Positions 8,547-18,332 of a stretch of 56,188 bases of DNA are shown here, in pieces; position 1 is the first letter of the stretch; each line of letters opens with the position of its first letter. The notes beneath the pieces were generated by a model that was given only the letters and a program-made list of their open reading frames with translations, was not told where the DNA came from and did not search any database. The stretch comes from an uncultured Verrucomicrobiota bacterium. Its GTDB lineage: Bacteria; Verrucomicrobiota; Verrucomicrobiia; Opitutales; Opitutaceae. The stretch is from assembly GCA_903904685.1 (NCBI GenBank), contig CAIVDS010000012.1, positions 1 to 56,188 on the forward strand, given 5' to 3'. A program made the translations under genes and the position numbers.

Positions 8547-9548
8547 TTACTCCTCGACCACACTGGCGAAGATCATCTTGCCCGAGGATGAGGGCAGCAC
8601 GCTGGTAATCTCCGCCGTGACAATCTGCCCAATATACCGACGCCCGCCATTGACCACGACCATTGAGTTGTCGTCGAGATAAGCGATCGCCTGACCCTCT
8701 TCTTTGCCCGGTTTGACCAACTCGACTTCGATCACCTCACCAATCACCAATGCGGGGCGCATCGCTCTTCCCAGGGTGTTGAGACTCAAGCACGGCACGC
8801 TGTTAAACTCCGCCAATTTGGCCAGATTGTAATCGGTCGTCAGCAATTTGGCACGCATCGATTGGGCGATAAACACAAGCTTGGCGTCGATGTCGGATTG
8901 CTTGGTCACTTCGCTTTCATGAATGCGCAGGTCAAGGTTCTGGATTTTCTTCAACTCGCCCAGCATCTCCAGGCCGCGCCGGCCAAGAGTCCGTTTCTGC
9001 GGGTCGTTGGAATCGGCGATTGCCTGCAACTCCCCCAATACAAATCGGGGAATGACCAGCGCCGCGCTGAAGAATCCGGTCTGGCAGACTCTCACTATGC
9101 GCCCGTCGATCAACGCGCTCGAATCCAGCACCACCAGGGGCACGTTCACGTCATGCGGCACAAAACGCACATAAGGGATCACCAAGTTAAACTCATCTTT
9201 GCCCCGCAACGCGATGACCGTGCAAAGGTAGGTGACGACGATGAAAAGCGCCAGCCTCACCAGATAAATTATCTGGGGATTCCCCTCCTCCAGCAGTGGC
9301 GACACCCCGATCATGTAGGCCATCAACGAGCCAACCGCCAGGCCGAAGGTGATCGATGACAACCCTCTCAGCGAAAATCCACGCAGGAGGATATCGACGA
9401 GCACCACAAGCAGGCCGATGCCCAAGCCTATCATCACCGCAAGCCAGCGCCGATCATCCCAATCACGAATCGTATAGCATACCAGCCAGCCTGCCGCTGC
9501 GCACAGCGCGATAAAGAGGAGTCGTATGGGAAGCAGTGTCTTGTTCAT
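8547..9548 (-). CDS. YacL-like membrane protein with PIN and TRAM domains
   Basis: A 333-residue protein of the YacL family. About four membrane segments occupy residues 8-26, 36-55, 64-83 and 93-113. The PIN nuclease-like domain follows, with D142 in LDSSALIDGR and E173 in LGELQAIAD as candidate metal ligands. The last 65 residues, from EEGQAIAYLDDNSM to KMIFASV, form a TRAM RNA-binding domain. Known family members are membrane-bound putative RNases whose substrate is poorly defined. Its GC-rich minus-strand neighbours do not suggest a pathway. A small membrane-protein frame ends 12 nt upstream of its start. Confidence 0.88.
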   Translation of the reverse strand: MNKTLLPIRLLFIALCAAAGWLVCYTIRDWDDRRWLAVMIGLGIGLLVVLVDILLRGFSLRGLSSITFGLAVGSLMAYMIGVSPLLEEGNPQIIYLVRLALFIVVTYLCTVIALRGKDEFNLVIPYVRFVPHDVNVPLVVLDSSALIDGRIVRVCQTGFFSAALVIPRFVLGELQAIADSNDPQKRTLGRRGLEMLGELKKIQNLDLRIHESEVTKQSDIDAKLVFIAQSMRAKLLTTDYNLAKLAEFNSVPCLSLNTLGRAMRPALVIGEVIEVELVKPGKEEGQAIAYLDDNSMVVVNGGRRYIGQIVTAEITSVLPSSSGKMIFASVVEE

Positions 9549-9560
9549 CGCGGGATCAAA

Positions 9561-9674
9561 TCAACGCACCATGAAAAATAGCACAAAAGGCAGCACGATG
9601 CCAACCACCATGCATATCCTGATGATTCTCAGTGATCGGCGGGCTTTTATTTTTTCAGCGTGGCTTGGCTCCAT
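9561..9674 (-). CDS. Possible 37-residue membrane peptide
   Basis: The frame starting MEPSHAEKIKARR has a basic N-terminal half followed by one hydrophobic segment (ICMVVGIVLPFVLFFMV), the shape of a single-pass membrane peptide. It ends 12 nt before the YacL-like gene and could share its transcript. An alternative longer start at 9809 adds 45 residues with several Cys and His but no recognisable domain. No clear Shine-Dalgarno site supports either start. The 279 nt from here to 9953 show no other gene. Confidence 0.3.
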   Translation of the reverse strand: MEPSHAEKIKARRSLRIIRICMVVGIVLPFVLFFMVR

Positions 9675-9953
9675 GTAATGACAGTGCATGCAACGCAGAT
9701 TCGCATGACAACCCAATATTGGCTGATAAAAACCAAACCCCGAATGACGGAAAAGGTTCTTTGAAGAGCCTTTCCTCCGCCAGTGCTTGCCAACCCAAAC
9801 CATAATCAACAGACCATAAAAACCGCTCAGGCTGACCCTCCACCCGGTCTGCTTTTGGCGCCCCCCTCACCCGATAAGGCGTATCCTGTCACGCTCCACG
9901 TTCCCTGTGCTGTGAATTTTTTGTTGAAATTGTTTTTTGCCAAAGAGGTTAAA

Positions 9954-11084
9954 TTGAAATCCGGAAGGATTCTTTCCGGGATTTCAGCCTTGTTCATTGC
10001 GCATGTCTCGCTTGCCGCAGCTCCGACTGACGAGTCATGGCCGATGTTCCGGGGTGCTCAGGACCTGTCTGGCGTGGCGCAGGGGAACTTGAACGCCCCC
10101 CTCGAATTGCGCTGGACCCATAAGACGGGCGGCCCGATCAAATCCTCGGCGGCCATCCACGACAACAAAGTGTTCGTTGGTTCCGATGACGGGACGGTTT
10201 CCGCGCTCGATCTCGCCACGGGCCGGCTGGTCTGGAGCTTTAAGACCGGAGATAGCGTGGAGTCTTCGCCTCTGGTGCGCAACGGCATGGTTTATGTCGG
10301 ATCGGGTGACGGCCAACTTTATGCGCTGGATGCCGGAACAGGCGCGCTCAAGTGGAAATATCCATGCGGCGACAAAATCCCGGGCGCTCCCAATTGGACT
10401 GCAAGCCCCGCAGGCGATCGCATCCTCGTGGGCAGCTACGACAACAAGATGCACTGCGTGGAGGCCTCCACCGGCAAAATGGTCTGGGTTTACGACACCG
10501 GAAATTTCATCAACGGCACCCCGGCGGTCGCGGAAGGACGCGTGGTGTTCGGCGGGTGCGACGCCAAGATTCATGCGCTCGCCGTGGCGGATGGCGCACT
10601 GCTCAAGGAAATCGAGGCGGGGGCCTACATCGCCGGATCGTGCGCGGCAAAGGGCCGCTTTGCCTACGCGGGCCATTACGGCAACCAAGTCGTTTGCGCC
10701 GATCTCACCGCAGGCAGGATCGTCTGGACTTTCAAGGCAAGCGAACAGCCTTTCTTTTCAACTCCCGCCGTCACGGCGACGCGCCTGCTGATCGGCGGGC
10801 GGGACCGAAAACTCTACTGTCTGGAGCGTGAAAGCGGAAAGCTGGTGTGGGCTTTCCCAACGCAGGGCATGGTGGATGGTTCCCCTGCGGTTTGCGGGGA
10901 ACGCGTGGTGTTCGGCTCCGGCGACGGGCGGCTCTATCTCGTCGATCTCGCCACGGGCAAGCTGGCGTGGTCCTACGAAATCGGCAAGGAACTCACCGCC
11001 TCCCCCGCCATCGCTGCCGGCCTCGTCGTGATCGGCTCCGAAGACGGCAATGTCTACGCGTTCGGCGAGAAGAAAGACCGTTGA
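9954..11084 (+). CDS. Secreted PQQ-like beta-propeller repeat protein
   Basis: A 376-residue exported propeller. The TTG at 9954 is chosen because AGAGG precedes it by 5 nt and it gives a clean signal peptide ending in SLAAAP; earlier in-frame starts would add an unrelated leader. Repeats of the form VFVGSDDGTVSALDLATGRLVWSF recur about seven times. The mature chain begins with WPMFRGAQDLSG, a motif shared with three other propellers in this window. PQQ-enzyme catalytic features are not evident, so this is probably a scaffold or binding protein, perhaps involved in outer-membrane or surface assembly. It ends 3 nt before the glycosyltransferase gene and probably heads that operon. Confidence 0.85.
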   Translation: MKSGRILSGISALFIAHVSLAAAPTDESWPMFRGAQDLSGVAQGNLNAPLELRWTHKTGGPIKSSAAIHDNKVFVGSDDGTVSALDLATGRLVWSFKTGDSVESSPLVRNGMVYVGSGDGQLYALDAGTGALKWKYPCGDKIPGAPNWTASPAGDRILVGSYDNKMHCVEASTGKMVWVYDTGNFINGTPAVAEGRVVFGGCDAKIHALAVADGALLKEIEAGAYIAGSCAAKGRFAYAGHYGNQVVCADLTAGRIVWTFKASEQPFFSTPAVTATRLLIGGRDRKLYCLERESGKLVWAFPTQGMVDGSPAVCGERVVFGSGDGRLYLVDLATGKLAWSYEIGKELTASPAIAAGLVVIGSEDGNVYAFGEKKDR

Positions 11085-11087
11085 CCC

Positions 11088-12347
11088 ATGCGTATTCTCC
11101 AGCTGACCCCGGGCACCGGCAATTACTACTGCGGCAGTTGCCTGCGCGACAACTCGCTGGTGCGCGCCTTGCGGGCTCGCGGACACGACGTGCTGATGGT
11201 TCCACTCTACCTGCCTCACATGACGGATGAACCGTCCGAGACTGGCGGCACGCCGATTTTTCTCAGCGGCATCAGCGTGTTTCTCGAACAGAAATATCCC
11301 GCGTTCCGCCGCATGCCGGATTGGCTCAACCGCCTGTTCAGTTCGCCCGCGCTGCTCCGGCTCGCTGCCGGACTCGCCGGCATGACTTCGCCCAAGGATC
11401 TCGGTGAATCCGCCGTCTCGATGCTGCAAGGCGCGGAAAGCCGTCAGGCTGGCGAGGTCGAACGCCTCATCGCGTGGCTTCGCACCCAGCCGCGCCCCGA
11501 CGTGGTCTGCCTGTCGAACTCGCTGCTCAGCGGCCTGGCGCCCCGCCTCAAGCAGGAGTTTCGCGTGCCCGTTGTCTGCACGCTGCAAGGCGAAGATTCC
11601 TTCCTCGACGGCCTGCCCGAACCTTACCGCCAGCAATCATGGGAACTGCTCGCCCAGAGGTGCGCCGACATCGATCATTTTGTCGCCATCAGCCATTATC
11701 ACGGCGGGCTGATGAGCCGACGGCTCGGACTCAAGCCGGAGCACGTTACGGTGGTTTATCCCGGTGTTGCGGTGGATGAATCTGCCGACGCACCGCCGGA
11801 TCCGCCGGTGATCGGCTACCTCGCCCGCATGCACCCCGGCAAAGGCCTCGGCACGCTGGTGGATGCGTTCCTGCAACTCGGAATGCCCGGCGTGCGGCTC
11901 CGCATCGCCGGTACCAAAACCAGCCAGGACGAGCGCTTCGTCCGTTCGCTCCAGCAACGACTGCCTCGCGATGTCGAGTTCCTCCCCAACCTTGACCGCG
12001 CCTCGAAACGCGAATTCCTGCGCGGCCTGACCGTGCTCTCCGTGCCCGCCACCTACGGAGAGGCACTCGGACTGTATGTTCTCGAAGCGTGGGCTGCGGG
12101 CGTGCCCGTGGTTCAACCGCGTCACGGAGCGTTCCCCGAACTCGTTGAAAAAATCGGTGGCGGACTCCTCTGCGCCCCCGATGATCCCGCCGCGCTGGCC
12201 GCCGCGCTTCGTCAACTCCTGCGCGATCCCGCCGCGGCCCGTCGGATGGGCAAAACCGGACGCAAAGCTGTTCGCGCCGATTTCAGCATTGAGATGATGA
12301 CCCAAAAAATTGAAACGCTACTTCTTGAGGTGACCCATGCTGCTTGA
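11088..12347 (+). CDS. Family 4 glycosyltransferase (GT-B fold)
   Basis: A 419-residue glycosyltransferase. The N-terminus MRILQLTPGTGNYYCGSC with the conserved RDN that follows is the acceptor-side start of a GT4 subgroup. YGEALGLYVLEAWAAG near residue 325 carries the GT4 E-x7-E donor-binding motif, followed by GVPVVQPRHGAFPE. IGYLARMHPGKGL marks the beginning of the second Rossmann domain. The donor sugar cannot be deduced. Its stop overlaps the next ATPase gene by 11 nt, so the two are translationally linked; a glycosyltransferase in one transcript with a LolD-type exporter suggests modification or export of a lipid-linked or envelope molecule. Confidence 0.9.
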   Translation: MRILQLTPGTGNYYCGSCLRDNSLVRALRARGHDVLMVPLYLPHMTDEPSETGGTPIFLSGISVFLEQKYPAFRRMPDWLNRLFSSPALLRLAAGLAGMTSPKDLGESAVSMLQGAESRQAGEVERLIAWLRTQPRPDVVCLSNSLLSGLAPRLKQEFRVPVVCTLQGEDSFLDGLPEPYRQQSWELLAQRCADIDHFVAISHYHGGLMSRRLGLKPEHVTVVYPGVAVDESADAPPDPPVIGYLARMHPGKGLGTLVDAFLQLGMPGVRLRIAGTKTSQDERFVRSLQQRLPRDVEFLPNLDRASKREFLRGLTVLSVPATYGEALGLYVLEAWAAGVPVVQPRHGAFPELVEKIGGGLLCAPDDPAALAAALRQLLRDPAAARRMGKTGRKAVRADFSIEMMTQKIETLLLEVTHAA

Positions 12348-13008
12348 ACTTGCCCACGTCTCGAAAGTCTACGTTGCTCCCGGCGCCGCCGCCGCGGTGG
12401 AAGTGCTTCGCGACGTCAGCGTTCAGCTCGCCGCCGGTGAACCGCTGGCCGTGATCGGGCCGAGCGGCTCGGGCAAGAGCACACTGCTCAATATCATGGG
12501 CGCGCTCGACCGGCCAACCTCCGGCACCGCCCGCCTTGACGGGCGCGATCTCGGCAACCTGCCCGAGAAGGAACTGGCCGCGATCCGCAATCGGGAAATC
12601 GGGTTCGTTTTTCAACTCCACCATCTACTTCCGCAATGCACCGTGTTGGAGAACGTGCTGATTCCCACTCTTACCTCTCGCACCACCGACGCCGATTATG
12701 CACGCGCCGAGCGACTGCTGGCGCGCGTCGGCCTCCAACACCGGCTCAACCATCGCCCCGGCCAGCTTTCCGGCGGCGAATGCCAGCGCGTCGCCGTCGT
12801 GCGCGCCTTGATCAACCGGCCAAAACTGCTGCTGGCCGATGAACCGACCGGATCACTCGACCATGCCGCCGCGACGAATCTTGGCCGGTTGTTGCTTGAA
12901 CTGAACAAGGAGGAAGGTGTCGCGCTCGTGCTCGTCACGCATTCGCTTGAACTCGCCAAACGTCTCCCGCGCGTTCTGGAGTTGGGGGATGGGGTGTTAG
13001 GAAGTTGA
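12337..13008 (+). CDS. LolD/MacB-type ABC transporter ATPase
   Basis: A 223-residue ATP-binding subunit. Walker A is GPSGSGKST near residue 44, the signature is LSGGECQRVAVVRAL near 144 and Walker B is LLLADEPTGSLD near 166. Length and sequence fit the MacB/LolD/FtsE group, which powers mechanotransmission by FtsX-type permeases rather than classical substrate translocation. GAGGTGA lies just before the ATG at 12337, within the end of the glycosyltransferase gene. The partner permease begins 18 nt downstream. Confidence 0.93.
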   Translation: MLLELAHVSKVYVAPGAAAAVEVLRDVSVQLAAGEPLAVIGPSGSGKSTLLNIMGALDRPTSGTARLDGRDLGNLPEKELAAIRNREIGFVFQLHHLLPQCTVLENVLIPTLTSRTTDADYARAERLLARVGLQHRLNHRPGQLSGGECQRVAVVRALINRPKLLLADEPTGSLDHAAATNLGRLLLELNKEEGVALVLVTHSLELAKRLPRVLELGDGVLGS

Positions 13009-13026
13009 TCCTCGGGATTTCACGGC

Positions 13027-16000
13027 ATGACCATCGGTACCCTCATTCGCCGCAGCCTGCTGTTCTACTGGCGGACGCACCTCGGCGTCCTTGCCGGAGT
13101 GATGCTCGCAAGCGCGATCCTCACCGGCGCACTTGTGGTGGGCGATTCGGTGCGGTTCACGCTGGGCCGGCTCGCGCTGGCCCGGCTCAGGCACGTGACG
13201 CAGGCGCTGACATTGCCCGAACATTTCTTTCGCGCCAAATTGGCCGACGATCTTGCGGCAGCCATCAAATCACCCGTTGCACCGGTCCTGCTGGTGCGCG
13301 GTTCGGCGGCGGTGCCCGATGGACGGGCGCGCGCCAACGACGTGCAGGTGCTCGGCGTGGATGAACGATTCTGGCAACTCGGCGGAGCGCACAACAAGGA
13401 CGTCGCCGTCAATGCCCGGTTGGCGGAACAACTCGACGTGCATGTTGGCGACACCATCGTGGTGCGCGTCGAACAACCCTCGCTCGTTTCGCGCGACGCC
13501 CCGTTGTCGGGGCGCAGCGATGAGTCGGTGGCGTTGCGGGTCCGCGTCACGGCGATTGCGGGCGACGATGAATTCGGGCGGTTCAGCCTCCATGCGAATC
13601 AGGTGCCGCCGCATACCGTATTTGTGCCGCTGGCCATATTGCAGGGACTGCTCCATCACGCCGGTCAGGCGAATACGTTGCTCACCGGCGCCAAGGCGGA
13701 TGCCAATGTCGCGCTGCGCAAAGTCTGGACGCTGGCGGACGCGGGATTGGAAGTACGTGACAATCCCCCGGAACTGAGGACCGACCGCGTGTTTCTTGAT
13801 CCCGTCGCGATCCGGACCATCCCAGCGAATGGCGCCGGAGTTCTGACGTATTTTGTAAACGAATTCCGGCTTGGCGGGAAGACGACGCCATATTCCTTCG
13901 TCACCGCTGTCGGCACCGAGCAGAAAGACGACGAAATCACGATCAATTCGTGGCTCGCAGACGACCTCGGCGCAAAAGTCGGCGATGAGCTGATACTGCG
14001 TTACTACGTCATCGGCGAGCGGCGCGAGTTGGTGGAGCAGACAGCAAAATTCCTAGTGCGTGCAGTCACGCAGCTGGCGAGGGATGATTCATGGATGCCG
14101 TCATTCCCCGGGCTGTCGGAAACAGGGAGCTGTCGCGAATGGAACCCTGGGATCCCGATCAACACGAACCGCATTCGACCGAAGGACGAAGATTACTGGA
14201 AAGATTTCAGGGGCACGCCGAAAGCCTTCGTGTCGCTGGCTGCGGGTCAGAAATTATGGGGGAACCGGTTTGGCAATTTGACCGCCGTCCGGTTCCCAGC
14301 CGGCTCAAATATCGCGGCGGAACTCCGGTTAAAAACAGATCCCGCCGCGTTGGGATTGTTCTTCACACCGATTCGTGAACCGGCGCTGGCTGCTGGGCGG
14401 GAGTCAATGGACTTCGGGCAACTCTTTCTCGGATTCAGCCTGTTCCTGATCGTGGCGGCGCTCTTGCTGACGGCGATGTTGTTCGCTTTCAGCCTCGAAC
14501 AGCGTACCTCGGAAATCGGCTTGCTGCGCGCCGTCGGGTTCTCACCCAGCCACATCCGCCGGATCATCTCGGGTGAAGGGTTTGTCATCGTAGCGCTCGG
14601 AACGGCGGCCGGCCTCCTTGGAGGAATCGTTTATACGAAGCTGGCTTTGCACGGTCTCGCGACGGTGTGGAGCGGTGCGGTGGGCGCGGCGCAGTTTCAG
14701 TATCACGCGAAACCGGTAACGCTGGCGACGGGCGCGAGCACAAGCCTGGCGGCGGCGTTTCTGGCAATGGCGCTTGTGCAACGCCGGCAGATGCGACGGG
14801 CGCCGGTGGAGCTGCTGGCAGGTGGCGGCGAACCGTCATCTCCGCGATCCAGTCGCCGGGGCCTGTGGCTGGGCGGGCTGGCCGGGTTCGGGGCGCTGGC
14901 GCTGTTGCCGATGCGGAATGCGGAGGCGTTTTTCGGCGCGGGAGCGTGTCTATTGATGGCAGGGATTGGGGTCAGCCAGTGGTGGTTGACGCGGCCGGCG
15001 GAATCGGTGGCAGCCGGCGGATTCAGCCTGCAAAAACTCGGGCTGCGGAATGCGGCCCGGCAATCCGGGCGGAGCCTGGTGACAATCAGTGTTCTGGCCG
15101 GCGGCGTGTTCCTGCTGGTGGCGGCAAGCGCGTTCCGCCAGAATGCGCGCCCCGATGCTCCGGGCACGGGAGGATTCGCGCTGTATGCCCAATCGGCGCT
15201 GCCGGTCTATGATGATCTGAACAGCGCGTATGGAAGGGCGATCTTCGGGCTGTCGGATGAGGTGCTAAAAGGGGTGAAGATCGTCCATGTGCGGGTGCGC
15301 GACGGCGACGATGCAAGTTGTCTGAACCTGAACCGGGCGCAGCAACCGCGGTTGCTCGGCGTGGCGCCGGAGGTATTCGAGCGATGCCGCGCGTTCGGCG
15401 GCGACTGGTCGTTGTTGAACCGGCGCACAGACGATGGCTCGGTGCCGGTGATCGGCGACGAGCAGACGGTGACGTGGGCGCTGGGCAGAAAACTTGGCGA
15501 CAGTCTGCCAGCCAAGGATGATCACGGACAAACATTCATGCTCCGGATCGTCGCCGTGCTGCCGGGTTCGATCCTGCAAGGCGGTCTGGCGATGGCTGAG
15601 CATAATTTCACTTGGAAATTTCCGTCCACGGCCGGCTTCCGGATTTTTCTGGTGGATGCGCCGCAGGACAGGGTCGCGGCGGTGGCGGAGGAGTTGTCGC
15701 GCGGCTTGCAGAATCGCGGATTGGAAGTCGTGCCGGCGTGGCGACGTCTGGCGGAGTTCCAAGCGGTGGAAAACACTTATCTGGGCATTTTCCAGGCACT
15801 CGGCGGCCTTGGCCTACTGCTCGGCAGCGCCGGGCTTGGGATCGTGGTGTTAAGGAATGTCATGGAGCGTCGCAGAGAACTGGCGCTGTTGCAGGCGGTC
15901 GGGTTCGAGCGCTCCGCGCTGCAACGTCTTGTGTTAAGCGAGCACTGTCTGTTGATCGCGGCGGGACTGCTCATCGGAATGGGCGCGGCGGGCGTGGCGG

Positions 16001-16143
16001 TATTGCCGGAGGGCGGAACATTGCCGCTTGTCCCGTTGACCCTGACGCTTGCCGGATTGGCCGCGGGTGGATTCGGTTGGTGTTGGCTGGCGACGAGAGT
16101 GGCTTTGCGCGGATTGTTGCTCACCAACTTACGCCATGAATGA
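13027..16143 (+). CDS. Large FtsX-domain ABC permease
   Basis: A 1038-residue permease with two FtsX-like halves. One membrane helix lies near the N-terminus (residues 14-35), then a long periplasmic region to about 455. A four-helix core around 460-590 carries LGFSLFLIVAALLLTAMLF and the cytoplasmic coupling sequence RTSEIGLLRAVGFSPSHIRR. A second core lies at the C-terminus, with RRELALLQAVGFERSALQRL near 955. The two coupling helices are clear internal homologues. The protein pairs with the ATPase just upstream. Such permeases release lipoproteins, peptides or lipids at the periplasmic face. The substrate is unknown; the large first periplasmic domain may decide it. Confidence 0.9.
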   Translation: MTIGTLIRRSLLFYWRTHLGVLAGVMLASAILTGALVVGDSVRFTLGRLALARLRHVTQALTLPEHFFRAKLADDLAAAIKSPVAPVLLVRGSAAVPDGRARANDVQVLGVDERFWQLGGAHNKDVAVNARLAEQLDVHVGDTIVVRVEQPSLVSRDAPLSGRSDESVALRVRVTAIAGDDEFGRFSLHANQVPPHTVFVPLAILQGLLHHAGQANTLLTGAKADANVALRKVWTLADAGLEVRDNPPELRTDRVFLDPVAIRTIPANGAGVLTYFVNEFRLGGKTTPYSFVTAVGTEQKDDEITINSWLADDLGAKVGDELILRYYVIGERRELVEQTAKFLVRAVTQLARDDSWMPSFPGLSETGSCREWNPGIPINTNRIRPKDEDYWKDFRGTPKAFVSLAAGQKLWGNRFGNLTAVRFPAGSNIAAELRLKTDPAALGLFFTPIREPALAAGRESMDFGQLFLGFSLFLIVAALLLTAMLFAFSLEQRTSEIGLLRAVGFSPSHIRRIISGEGFVIVALGTAAGLLGGIVYTKLALHGLATVWSGAVGAAQFQYHAKPVTLATGASTSLAAAFLAMALVQRRQMRRAPVELLAGGGEPSSPRSSRRGLWLGGLAGFGALALLPMRNAEAFFGAGACLLMAGIGVSQWWLTRPAESVAAGGFSLQKLGLRNAARQSGRSLVTISVLAGGVFLLVAASAFRQNARPDAPGTGGFALYAQSALPVYDDLNSAYGRAIFGLSDEVLKGVKIVHVRVRDGDDASCLNLNRAQQPRLLGVAPEVFERCRAFGGDWSLLNRRTDDGSVPVIGDEQTVTWALGRKLGDSLPAKDDHGQTFMLRIVAVLPGSILQGGLAMAEHNFTWKFPSTAGFRIFLVDAPQDRVAAVAEELSRGLQNRGLEVVPAWRRLAEFQAVENTYLGIFQALGGLGLLLGSAGLGIVVLRNVMERRRELALLQAVGFERSALQRLVLSEHCLLIAAGLLIGMGAAGVAVLPEGGTLPLVPLTLTLAGLAAGGFGWCWLATRVALRGLLLTNLRHE

Positions 16144-16196
16144 AGGTTGCTTAAAGCCTTCGGCGCATTTTTCTGGCAAGGATTCGTAGAATAAAA

Positions 16197-18332
16197 ATGA
16201 AGATTACATCCATTCTATTGTCGTGTTCCGTGGCGTTCGGAACGGCCGGCCTGTCATCCGGCCAGCAGTCGGTCGAAATGGTGCAGTTGCCTATGATCAC
16301 GGTGGTGGCCGACAAACAACCGGCCCCGGTGCAGGATGTGCCGGTGAGCGTGACGGCGGTGACCGGCCAGACCCTTTCCGATGACAGCATCACCACCGTG
16401 AAAGACGCGGCATCCTTCGCGCCCAATGTTTTTGTGAACGAGTTCGGGGCGCGCAAACTGAGCAATCCCTATTTTCGTGGAATCGGCTCCAGTCCGAACA
16501 ATCCAGGCATCACGACCTATATCGACGGCGTGCCGCAGTTGAACGCGAACTCATCGAGCATCGAGTTGCTGGATATCGATCAGGTCGAGTTCGTGCGCGG
16601 TTCGCAGTCGGAGTTATACGGGCGCAACACCGTCGGCGGCCTGATCAACATCACCAGCGGCCAGCCATACCTCACTGCTTGGCACACGGAGGCCGAGGGC
16701 AACTACGGCAACTATAATTTTCGCAAGGTGCAACTGTCGTTGAGCGGGCCGATTATTCCCAATGAACTGGGACTTGGACTGGCCGGCGGTTACACGGCAC
16801 GCGACGGATACACCCGGAATGATTTCACCGGGCATCTCCTGGACACCCGCAGCGATTTTTCCGGCAAGGTGCAACTGCTGTGGCGGCCCGACGGAGATTG
16901 GGAGGTGCGCCTCTTGTTGACCGGCGAACGGGACCGCGACGGCGATTATGCGCTCGGCGATCTCCAGATGATCCGCGCCAATCCGCACCATGTCTCGCAC
17001 GACTTCGAAGGCTACACCCACCGCGACATCCTGGCGCCGACACTGCAAATCGGGCACAAGGGCACTGCGGTGGATTTCACGATGATCACGGGCCTGGTGC
17101 ACTGGCAGACCGATGATATGACTGATTTGGATTATACGGCTAATCCGGTCATGAGCTCCACTCGGAAGAACGCGGAACAGGAGTTGCAGTTCACCGAGGA
17201 ACTGCGTCTCGCCTCGGCAAAGGCGGCTCCGCTGGAGCCGACCGACGACTTGCAGTTAAAATGGCAGACCGGCTTGTTTGCGTTCACCCAGGATTACAAG
17301 CAGGATGCGTTCAACGACCTGAGTTCATCGTTCGCCGGGCTCGGACCGGGGTTCCGATTGACTCAGCAACAAAACGCAGACCTGCAGGATGTCGGGGCTG
17401 GAGTTTATGGACAGACCACGCTCACGGCCTGGGATAAGCTGGATTTCACGCTCGGACTCCGCTGCGATTGGGAACGGAAGGATGCCGGCTTTGAAACAAC
17501 AAACACGGTATTTCTTCCGCCGCCGTTCGGCGGGGTGTTCCCTTCATCGGTATCGGCGGGCAAGGATTACACCGATGTTTTGCCGTCCTTTGCCGTGGAA
17601 TACCGCCTGGCCAAGGACCAGAGGGTTTATGCGACCGCGACGCGCGGCTACAAAGCCGGTGGATTCAATGCCGCCGCCCCAGCGGGTAGTGAATCATACG
17701 GCGAGGAACGCACTTGGGATTACGAACTGGGATGCAAGACCACATGGCTGAACCATCGGTTGCAGGTCAACTTCGCGGTATTCTACATCGACTGGCGGAA
17801 CATCCAGACCAACCAGCCCGATCCATTTTCACCCGGTCAATTCTACATCGCGAACGCCGGCGCCGCCGCCAGCAAAGGCGGCGAACTGGAGCTGATTGCG
17901 CGCCCGGCTCCCAACTGGGATATCTTCGGCGGAATCGGCTACACCGACGCCCGGTTCCTTTCCGGCAGCACCGATGGCGGTGTCAATGTCAGCGGCAACA
18001 AGCTGCAATATGCCCCTGTGTTCACCGCAAATGCCGGCCTGCAATACTCGCTGGCCTTGTGCAAAGAAGCCACCGCTTATGCGCGCGCCGAGGTCGTCGG
18101 GTGCGGTCGTTATGAGTATAACAATCAGAACACCGCCAGCCAGGCGGCTTATGCTCTGACCAATTTCCGTCTCGGTATTCGTGGTGCCCGTTGGTTCGCC
18201 GAAGGCTGGATCAAGAACGCGTTCGACATTAACTATGTGCCGGTCGCCTTTACCTATAATTCCGTTTCCGGCATGATCGGCGAAAGTGGCGCGCCAATGA
18301 CCTGCGGGGTCAGGGTCGGCTTGAATTTTTGA
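16197..18332 (+). CDS. TonB-dependent outer-membrane receptor
   Basis: A 711-residue receptor. MKITSILLSCSVAFGTAGLS is the signal peptide. A TonB-box-like stretch, MITVVADKQ, precedes the plug, which contains PNVFVNEFGARKLSNPYFRG, DQVEFVRGSQSELYGRNTVG and GLINITSG. The rest alternates amphipathic strands and ends in aromatic GVRVGLNF, as expected for a barrel. Length is typical of siderophore, cobalamin or small-carbohydrate receptors; the ligand cannot be assigned from sequence. The gene starts 53 nt after the permease gene and could be co-transcribed with it. Its 3' end overlaps the convergent redox operon by 23 nt. Confidence 0.94.
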   Translation: MKITSILLSCSVAFGTAGLSSGQQSVEMVQLPMITVVADKQPAPVQDVPVSVTAVTGQTLSDDSITTVKDAASFAPNVFVNEFGARKLSNPYFRGIGSSPNNPGITTYIDGVPQLNANSSSIELLDIDQVEFVRGSQSELYGRNTVGGLINITSGQPYLTAWHTEAEGNYGNYNFRKVQLSLSGPIIPNELGLGLAGGYTARDGYTRNDFTGHLLDTRSDFSGKVQLLWRPDGDWEVRLLLTGERDRDGDYALGDLQMIRANPHHVSHDFEGYTHRDILAPTLQIGHKGTAVDFTMITGLVHWQTDDMTDLDYTANPVMSSTRKNAEQELQFTEELRLASAKAAPLEPTDDLQLKWQTGLFAFTQDYKQDAFNDLSSSFAGLGPGFRLTQQQNADLQDVGAGVYGQTTLTAWDKLDFTLGLRCDWERKDAGFETTNTVFLPPPFGGVFPSSVSAGKDYTDVLPSFAVEYRLAKDQRVYATATRGYKAGGFNAAAPAGSESYGEERTWDYELGCKTTWLNHRLQVNFAVFYIDWRNIQTNQPDPFSPGQFYIANAGAAASKGGELELIARPAPNWDIFGGIGYTDARFLSGSTDGGVNVSGNKLQYAPVFTANAGLQYSLALCKEATAYARAEVVGCGRYEYNNQNTASQAAYALTNFRLGIRGARWFAEGWIKNAFDINYVPVAFTYNSVSGMIGESGAPMTCGVRVGLNF

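Noticed and set aside
9954-11084. PQQ-dependent alcohol dehydrogenase
   Set aside because: Too short at 376 residues and without the catalytic Asp/Ca and disulfide features; only the repeat type is shared.
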